From the NCBI GenBank assembly GCA_022606425.2, contig JAHDVF020001505.1, positions 434,001 to 498,000 on the forward strand: 64,000 nucleotides of DNA, in the 5' to 3' direction. Of this stretch, positions 57,150-64,000 are shown in pieces. Position numbers and translations under genes: made by a program. Source of the stretch: Lepidostoma basale. Taxonomy: Eukaryota > Arthropoda > Insecta > Trichoptera > Lepidostomatidae. The first letter of the stretch is position 1. Each line of letters opens with the position of its first letter. Below the pieces are notes generated by a model that saw nothing but the letters and a program-made list of their open reading frames with translations, made no database searches and was not told where the DNA came from.

Positions 57150-57655
57150 GTGGAGTGAAGAAGACCGAGGAAAACATGGTATGACCAAATTAATCAAATT
57201 TTAAAAGTGATGAGTGAGAGCAGAATAAATGTGGTAGAGATAAGATCCCTTAGATGTGATAAACGTATGTGTGATAAAACTATGTACAACATTGTTTCAA
57301 ATGCTGATTTTAGGAAGGAATGTACAGCGGAAGAAAATATCATTAATGAAATTATTAAAATCACTGCGTTGGTTAGAAAATATGGAATGGTTAAGAATGT
57401 TTAGGTTTATTATCAACCTTCCAAGAGAAGCCAGCCTGATTTCAGGAACAGACCAAAGGTCTATAAGGATAAGAAAAAGGTTTGTGTGTAAACAGATTAT
57501 GAACTCGAGGAACGCCAAAGAAAACATGGCATGAAGAATTGACATACGTGTATGACTCGCTGTATGAATATGGAGGAATCTAGAAGTGTGGCGGTCCATT
57601 CTCTCTGCCTACCCTTTCAGTAAAGGTGTGATGGTGTGTTTGTTTGTTTGTTCCT
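57150..57655 (+). mobile_element. Rearranged LINE-A fragment
   Basis: Starts with 'aagaccgaggaaaacatgg' (GRPRKTWHDQI part), then jumps back to 'SESRINVVEIRSLRC' and 'NADFRKECTAEENI', then returns to the end ('ctctctgcctaccc', 'gtttgtttgtttg' tail). The order is not that of the parent, so two copies or an internal shuffle are involved. Many stops. Confidence 0.75.
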
Positions 57656-58144
57656 TTATTTATCTCATCGTATTTTAAAATTTAGCTTAATCATTAGGAG
57701 AACATAATAAATAAAACCCACGACCATGTTGTGAAAAAGTGTCTTTCCGTGACTACTAAAAATAGAGGGAGAGAAAGACTCCAAGCTAAACCTGACTGAC
57801 AAATGTGCAAAGGAACATGAAGATTCTGAGCCTTAAGGAATGAGATGCCTACCAGCAATACACCTGGTGCAAAATGGTTTAAAAAAAAGCTGACCCGAGT
57901 AACGCGAAGAGGGGAGGAGCAAAAACAAAAAAAATATTAGAAGAAAAATTTAACAATATTTGAATTTTGAATTCCAGTAATAAAAATATACTACTAACAC
58001 ATATTGAGATGGGAAGTAAAAATCTCCATTTATATTCATTAAAATTCATTTGGTTATATTAGTTATTGCCAAGTTTTGATAATACCCAAGAAAACTTTTA
58101 ATTGTGAATGGCACTAAATACAGTGAACTTAATATGTTAATAAA

Positions 58145-58605
58145 TATACAATATGTAAATGAAAGTACGATAAATGCCGTAGAAATGAGATCACTGAGAA
58201 GAATGTGCAGAAAACGATATACGAGTATGATAGAATACTGAATGACGAAATAAGGAAGAAATTTAAAGCAGATGATTACATCACAAGTAAAATTAAAAAT
58301 GGATCCCTGGGATGGTTTGGACATATGGAACGAATGGACGATAGAAGTATGGTTAAAATATTGTATACAAGCAGTGTGATTGTGAAGAGAAGTCGTGGAA
58401 GACCAAGGAATTCATGGTATGACCAAATTAATCAAATATTGAAAGGCAGTCACATTCAAAGTTGGAAGAACCGACGAGTGTGCATGTTACGATGTATGAA
58501 TATGGAGGAAGTTAGAGAGGTATGCCAGGACAGAACGGTGTGGCAATCCATCATCTATGCCTACCCTTCCGATGAAACGGCGTGATGGTTAATTAGTTCG
58601 CTAGT
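58145..58605 (+). mobile_element. LINE-A fragment, mostly open
   Basis: Reads 'RILNDEIRKKFKADDYIT', 'GSLGWFGHMERMDDRSMV', 'IVKRSRGRPRNSWYDQIN' and 'CMNMEEVREVCQDRTVWQS' to '..SDETA', TGA and 'tggttaattagtt'. The beginning is frame-shifted near 58217. Same subfamily as 53083. Confidence 0.85.
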
Positions 58606-58969
58606 TAATATGTAAATAAGAGCAATTCAGACGTTAAAATTAATTCTCTCGGATTTGGACATTTTTAATGTCAGTGAGACAGTGTTCATAAAAAATATAT
58701 TATCAAATCTGGAAAGAGTAACTGCCTCACTGACGTCGACACATAGTATTTGGGATCCTTCTGAGATATGTTATTTCTTAGTTTCATATCGTTATTGTAT
58801 AATTGTTAAACCATTTTGTGTCAAAATGAGGCACCTAAATGTTTTTCATTTGCTGTCTCATTTGTTTATAATAAAAATAAATAAAGTTAAACACATCATT
58901 CCTCTGAAATATAGACTTTATTCTATATTAAATAATTAAATGTTGCTGTGAAATGTGAATTATAGATTG

Positions 58970-59450
58970 TTATCAATGAAGCGAAAACGACCATTCACAA
59001 TGGAATTCTGGTTCCAACACTAATGTATCGAAGGGAAGCATGGAACTAGCAGAAAAAATGCGAAAGAAATGAGATCCTTAAGAGTGGTAAAATGATGTAC
59101 AATAGAAATTAAAATGTTGATATCAGGAAGGAGTGTTGAACGGAAGAGTGTATTTGAATAAAATTATGGAAGGATCACTGCATTAATTTGGACACATGGA
59201 ACACATGGCTGAAGTAAAAATAATTAAGAAAATGTACATAAACGATGTAATGGAGTACAAAGAGAAAGACCAAGGAAACATGACATGACCAAATGAATCG
59301 AATATTTAAGATCGGCCATTTTAGAGGTCAGAAGAATCGACTTGCTGTATGAATGTGAAGGAAGCTAGAGAAGTGTGACGGAATAGAATAGTGTGGTGGT
59401 CCATCCTCTTGGCCTACCCTTACAGAAATGATTTGATGGTTTATTGCTGT
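58970..59450 (+). mobile_element. Heavily decayed LINE-A fragment
   Basis: Nucleotide resemblance to the copy at 48400: 'acaatggaattctggttcca', 'gaagcatggaactagcag', 'caaggaaacatgacatgacc', 'ggtccatcctcttggcctac'. Stops in every frame. Older than its neighbours. Confidence 0.7.
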
Positions 59451-59624
59451 TATTGTGAAATAATACAGTTCATGAAATGGTAAATGTAATTAGTGTAAAG
59501 AAATCAGGCATTTTAAGAAAAATAAATAACATAAAGCAGAACTATGAAACTCACTTAGATGTTAAAAAATTAATAATAATCATGTGAGACACAAAACAGA
59601 TACAAGAAAATATTGGCAATAGTT

Positions 59625-59860
59625 AACTATGTAAATGGAACTAGAAATAGAGGAAGAGCTAGGAAAACGTAGCATCATCAAATAAATCAAATTTTGAATG
59701 TTGGCCACGTGAGGAGTCAGAGAAATTGACGCGCGTGCATTACACGATGTATGAATGTTGAAGAAGCGAGAGAAATATGCCAGGAAAGAAAAGTGTGGCA
59801 GTCCATTATTTATGCCTACCAATACGGGAGACAGAGTCTGATGGTTAGTTAGTTAGTTTT
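59625..59860 (+). mobile_element. LINE-A 3' end
   Basis: From 'gtaaatggaactagaaatag' (VNGTRNRG) through 'acgtgaggagtcagagaaat' to 'tggttagttagttagt'. Closest to the copy at 49425. Short, broken. Confidence 0.8.
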
Positions 59861-59884
59861 TTGGCAATAGATATGGAATCTTCA

Positions 59885-60045
59885 GCAATCTTCATAATCA
59901 AGTGGCTAGTGCTAAAACTGCCACACCGAATTCTCGGCGATAGTAGTGTGATTACCACACTGTTTTTAGTCTGGTGTAGAATTCACTTAACAATAAATTG
60001 GCAATAGATTATATAGAGAATCAATATGATAGCTAAACCCTCTCA
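59885..60045 (+). mobile_element. tRNA-derived SINE, copy 5
   Basis: 'caagtggctagtgctaaaac' (A-box region), 'ccacaccgaattctcggcga' with the B-box core deleted, then 'agtagtgtgattaccacact', 'tctggtgtagaattcact' and 'gagaatcaatatgatagct'. Lies 25 bp after a LINE-A tail, like copy 2, which abuts an RTE-like LINE end. Confidence 0.75.
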
Positions 60046-60434
60046 ATCAATTTAGTTCGCGCTCTAAAGATTTACAAAGCGATTCAACAAAATAATAATG
60101 ATAATAACAGTTCTATAAATTATTAAGTTTTTACCTATCCATTAGGTGTAAAAATTAATTTAAGGTTCCCAGCACAAAATGAGTAAAAAAAACATTACAA
60201 ATTATGGATCAAATCATTACCATGAAGCAATAACCTTTGCGCAACATAAATCAAACACAATAAAAAGTTTGACATGTGTAAACAATTATCAGTCACATAG
60301 TATAAAATATTTTTCCTAAATAGTTAAAGGTGTTAGAAGTGTTTTATGTATATGCCTCCAATGGCATTCAATCAAAATTATTATAAAACCATCCATTACT
60401 TTTATGATATTCAAAGATTTCATTTTACATATTT

Positions 60435-60595
60435 TGCCATGTGAGGAGTCAGAGAAATCGATGCGCATGCATGACACAATGTTTGAATGTTGAGGAAACG
60501 AGAGAAATATGTCAGGAAAGTAAAGTGTGGCAGTCCATTATTTCTGCCTACCCCTTCGGGGAGACGGCGTGATGGTTAGTTAGTTAGTTAGTTTT
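60435..60595 (+). mobile_element. LINE-A 3' end with GTTA tail
   Basis: Begins 'catgtgaggagtcagagaaa' and ends 'cttcggggagacggcgtgat' with ttagttagttagtta. Nearly the same breakpoint as the copy at 59625 (the GHVRSQRN region). Clean 5' truncation. Confidence 0.85.
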
Positions 60596-60894
60596 TATTT
60601 TATTTTAATTAAATAGTTGGAGAATATGTATGCCTGGGTGACCTTTTTTATTTTTATTGTACAAGATGTGTTCACTTTCATAATTTACAGAAGTTTTTCA
60701 CAGACGAATGTCCATGGACGAACCACTTCACTATAATAAAGAAAAAAGTCACGTAGCTGTTCTTAGAATTGATGTGTAGCGCAGCACAGTTAATGCTATC
60801 ATCAAGTAAGTATTATTTAGTGAATGTTTTCAACAAGCTTGAGACACATACTTTTACTTGACAATAGGTAATAATAACATTAGATTTTGTACTA

Positions 60895-61060
60895 ACTAAC
60901 TAACTAAATTAACTAACCATCACGCCGTCTCTCCAAAAGGGTAGGCAGAAAGAATGGACTGTCACACTTTTACTGATGCGGCACTCCATCCTTCTCTTTA
61001 GGCTCCGCGGGAGACGCGGTGTGATGGGTTGCGAACCTCATCGCCACCAATAGGCATCTC
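60895..61060 (-). repeat. LINE-A tail fold-back, third copy
   Basis: 'actaactaactaa..aaccat' tail inverse at 60892-60920, then 'gtaggcagaaagaatggact', 'gatgcggcactccatccttc' and 'gcgggagacgcggtgtgatg'. The last part is the diverged inverted second arm. Full counterpart of the copy at 15265-15415 in the other orientation. Confidence 0.65.
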
Positions 61061-61369
61061 TCGCGCACACTTCGATTGTCCAACACCCAACATTTTGTAC
61101 TAATTATGCAATGTTTTCAACTTACACAAATTTATTACTCTACATCATAGCTGCCAGCGTATAGAGAACCCCAATGGTGTGACTAGCCGGTTTGTCACAT
61201 GTATTTAAAGTCTGCATCGAGGATTAAATTCGTGCAAAATTACTTCAGATGTAATTACTTTTACTATTATTTATATTCTCTGTATGAGACAGAGTATTAG
61301 TTATTTCACATTGCATCCTTTCATGGAGGATTTAAAGTGAGTTTATTATTCATCAAGATCAAACCACAT

Positions 61370-61690
61370 AAATGAGGTTTCTTAGGTCCATTGCGGAAAC
61401 AACACTCCAAGACAGAATGAGAAATTCCGAAAGGTAAGGAAAATCTGCAATGTCAAAGATTGTGCAATTTGGGAAAATTGAGGAGAAGAAGTTACTGGAG
61501 AGAGCATCTTCGAAAGAGTGATAAGTAAGTTGCAAATAAAGAGCCAACAGGAAATCAGTGTCCGGGAGTGCCACCCAAAAGATGGCGAGACAAATAGACA
61601 TCTACATCATAGAAACAGGCACCGAAAAATACAGTCCTAAATAAAGCAGAAGCACAAGAATAAGAAGATCAAACCTGAATAACCTTTTCA
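61370..61690 (+). mobile_element. Decayed LINE C-terminal fragment
   Basis: 'RFLRSIAETTLQDRMRNSER' is readable, then shifted remnants of a 'W..RVRRR.W..H' and 'GRPPKRW' module ('gagtgccacccaaaagatgg'). Related to the copy at 56690. Ends near 'agaataagaagatc'. Confidence 0.6.
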
Positions 61691-62026
61691 ATTACTTAAA
61701 AAAAAAAACAATTGTGTATTTACTAGAGGAATGCAGTCAAAGTAAAATAAAATAATGCTGATGTATGAATTCACACATCATGAATGAAGAGAAATGAATG
61801 AATCGTTGAATGTCATTCATAAATTAATATCTGAACTTGAATAGAAATGTAGTTTTGTTTGAAAAAGTTTCATTTAAAATGGATTTAAATTCAAGTGAAA
61901 ATACAAACATCCTAAATGACAAGAGATTATATTAAAGTACTTGAATGATGAACTTTGCAAGTACAGAAAAACCACATTAAATCAATAAGAATAAAGATTT
62001 GAATATATTATGTAAGATGTAACGCA

Positions 62027-62358
62027 TATATACCGACTTTTGCAGACTATAAGACTCACTTTGCTTTAAAAAATTGTCTCCAAAATTGAGGTGCGTCTTA
62101 TACTCAAAATTGATATAAAAATCTCCGATTTGAAATTCCCACCACTCTTAAAAAAGGCATATATTCGATCTCTATCTGGCAACATGAACTCAAGAAGAAG
62201 AAAAAGTTCAGATGACAATTATTATAAATTTTAAAGGTAAGTTTGGCTTTATATACTAAGTTTTTTTTAATCTAACTTTGCTACCTAATAATATAATAAT
62301 AAAAAAATTAATCGTTTAAAAATTGAGGTGCGTCTTATATTAGGTAAAATACAGTATA
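62027..62358. mobile_element. MITE with TA-flanked inverted ends
   Basis: Left end 'tataccgacttttgcagact' and right end (inverse) 'tatactgtattttacctaat' are followed on both sides by 'ataagac.cac'. The box 'aaaattgaggtgcgtcttat' occurs in direct order near 62090 and near the right end at 62320. About 330 bp, no ORF. TIR identity is moderate, so it is an old non-autonomous DNA transposon. Confidence 0.5.
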
Positions 62359-63026
62359 CAAATACATATATGTATATGTATTGAAGAGAGCTAATGGAGC
62401 CGAACATGGATCAAGTAGATAAGTTAACTTACTTTAAAACCAAGGTAATCTTTATCTATATTGTTATGATCATAAAGAATAATATAAAGATAGAAAAAGT
62501 CAACTCATAAAAGCATATCTTTACTAACTAAACTCTTTTGTAGTGTGAAAAAAAAAATCTAAAAACATGATTCTTTTCATTTCATTTCACTTTTCCGCAG
62601 TTAATAATTAACTTCATACATTATGTATTTATTAGATATTCATTGGATTATCAATTTACTAAAAGTTTTAATAAAACAGATTACACCATATTCTGATGCT
62701 TTCACGCTTTATCACATCATAAGTTTAGACAGTAAATTGTGTAAATTGCCAATATTAGAATTGTCTTCAACAACATATAATTATAAAAAATTCATAATAA
62801 ATTTTCTTTCTGATGGACTGAAATATAAGTTCAGTATTGTGAGAAAGGAATTGTGCTTTATAGTCTAGAACAAATTGAATTTGGGTACAGTACCTCACCG
62901 TCAGAGTTAATAATCGATGCTCTCATACATAAGGATTCCCGAAATAGTGAATTTTAGTAATTTCCCTTAAACCAGAGTACAATTCTGCATGACCGTAAAA
63001 GTATGTAATATATATGGAATACTTAC

Positions 63027-63138
63027 TGTAGAATGCCTCCAGAAGTTGATGAGGCCATGGATGTCGGTGCTGGGCGCCAGAAGCAGGTAGTCACGCCACT
63101 CGTCGTAGCTGATATTCAGACTCCCATCCTGGTCCATT
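63027..63138 (-). CDS. SCaMC: SCaMC exon: last EF-hand and start of the linker
   Basis: Acceptor aaattgcag, donor gtaagt. It starts in phase 2 (one base completes a codon), then reads 'MDQDGSLNISYDEWRDYLLL' and 'APSTDIHGLINFWRHST'. The EF-hand loop is D-Q-D-G-S-L-N-I-S-Y-D-E: all calcium positions (1, 3, 5, 7, 9, 12) hold suitable residues, so calcium binding is likely. 'EWRDYLLL.P...I..LI.FWRHST' is diagnostic of SCaMCs. It ends in phase 0 and fits the carrier exon starting at 20660, 42.4 kb away. The earlier EF-hands must lie beyond the right edge. Confidence 0.95.
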
Positions 63139-64000
63139 CTGCAATTTAACAAACACTCATTATTAATCACTACTAGAATTCAGTAGTAAGGATAATTTAT
63201 AAATCAGAACATTTTTACCCTTAAACTAAAAATAATACCCATAAAAATGGTCCATGTTTTGTCTATAAGTATTCAACTAATCAATAACAATAAATCATTA
63301 CTACTCTGAATAGTTCATATATGCATGCAATTAAATGTTATTTAAAGATGTCGAGGACAAACAAACTCATTCATAGAGACAATCAGAAATGATATTCATT
63401 AAAAATATTTCATAAAAAATATTACATATCAAAAATAATTAGATTTATGTATGTTAGATTTTTTTAAATATATATTACTAATTGATTCTGTTTGATCCTC
63501 ACAAATCTTTATTAAATACCCAAAAATGTTAATAAATTGAGACGGTTAAGAGCAAATATTATTTATTGGTAAATACCAAGAGAAATCATATTATGTAACA
63601 TATGAGAATATGGGCCTGCGGATTATGAATTCCTTCAGTAACGGCGAATGTAATCCTTTAGTATGATACAAAGCACAGTTATACTGCGAGTAGGTTTGGC
63701 AACTACCCAGTTTTCTAGGGTGCTCTCTATGTAGGTTACAAGTATTGATTTCACCACTGAACTCCACTTGAAAGTTAAAACTTTTACACTGCCTTTAGTA
63801 ACACTATACAACATTCTACACACTACAGATAATTAAGTGGTTGGAATGCAGAACCTTATCAGCAACAATTGTACAAGGGCACCATTCATTACTCACTTTT
63901 TTTGCAAAGATTTAATAATATACTTTTATGATAAGTTTAGTGAATTTTTGCTAAAGATTTAACATTAGGATTAGGCGATCAAATTACACAAGGCTCAAAG
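63139..64000 (-). other. SCaMC intron sequence, no exon seen
   Basis: AT-rich DNA upstream (in transcription) of the EF-hand exon. I looked for the preceding EF-hand exons on the minus strand and saw none, nor any recognisable repeat. The gene therefore extends past the window. Confidence 0.6.

Larger units (their letters stand above)
20661..63026 (-). other. 42.4-kb SCaMC intron filled with mobile elements
   Basis: This lies between the carrier exon (20660) and the EF-hand exon (63027); both face it in phase 0 with consensus splice sites (donor gtaagt at 63026-63025). It holds two candidate alternative first exons and most of the window's transposons, listed separately. I see nothing recognisable in 20700-21600, 22500-23250, 25550-26800, 28400-28900, 32900-36100 (GC-richer at 33050-33420), 37300-38680, 40760-41900, 45090-46640, 47280-47990, 60050-60430 and 62360-63026 beyond AT-rich DNA and short simple repeats. 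Confidence 0.85.

Noticed and set aside
42430..61060. CRISPR-like array of spaced repeats
   Set aside because: Repeats are unevenly spaced, in both orientations, hundreds of bases long and encode LINE protein; the organism is a eukaryote.

Overview
The window looks like a nuclear chromosome segment of an insect, most likely a moth or butterfly. The evidence is AT-rich DNA, spliced genes with GT..AG introns, two recognisable animal genes, and dense mobile DNA: many 5'-truncated non-LTR retrotransposons ending in GTTA-type tails, a tRNA-derived SINE, mariner, Tc1 and an ISL2EU-like element. The order-level assignment is inference; no marker in the window proves it. There are no rRNA genes, CRISPR arrays or bacterial operons. 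Region by region: 1-1130 is a LINE remnant on the minus strand. 1460-12849 holds plus-strand exons of a roquin/RC3H-type RNA-binding E3 ligase: HEPN-N, ROQ, HEPN-C, one CCCH finger and a short insect-type tail. The RING exon would lie upstream of the window. This roquin copy is odd. The exon for the first part of ROQ is absent and the flanking phases do not join, the exon at 2799 lacks a normal acceptor, about 18 residues are lost inside that exon, and an in-frame TAG sits in the last recognisable exon. Its 6.8-kb intron (4799-11610) is filled by a complete but decayed ISL2EU-like transposon (4973-9816, THAP transposase plus an oppositely oriented YqaJ-type nuclease), a nested MITE, a hairpin, a LINE piece and a broken mariner. 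12850-19558 has no recognised gene apart from a LINE piece and two fold-back repeats; it lies between two convergent genes. 19559-63138 is the minus-strand gene for a calcium-regulated mitochondrial ATP-Mg/Pi carrier (SCaMC, SLC25A23/24/25 type). Three carrier-domain exons lie at 19559-20660, and the exon carrying the last EF-hand lies at 63027-63138, so one intron spans about 42.4 kb. Two possible alternative first coding exons (22075-22164 and 26838-26936) sit inside that intron. Both end in phase 0, as needed to join the carrier exon, and could give isoforms without EF-hands. The rest of the 42-kb intron is a transposon graveyard. One LINE lineage (called LINE-A here) recurs roughly twenty times in both orientations, especially at 42-61 kb, along with RTE-like LINE tails, five copies of a tRNA-derived SINE, Penelope-like terminal pieces and several fold-back elements. 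One of these has a hammerhead-ribozyme-like core at 44424-44458. The two genes are not obviously linked in function: roquin is a cytoplasmic mRNA-decay factor and SCaMC is a mitochondrial inner-membrane carrier. All calls come from reading the sequence and from family knowledge; no database search was run.
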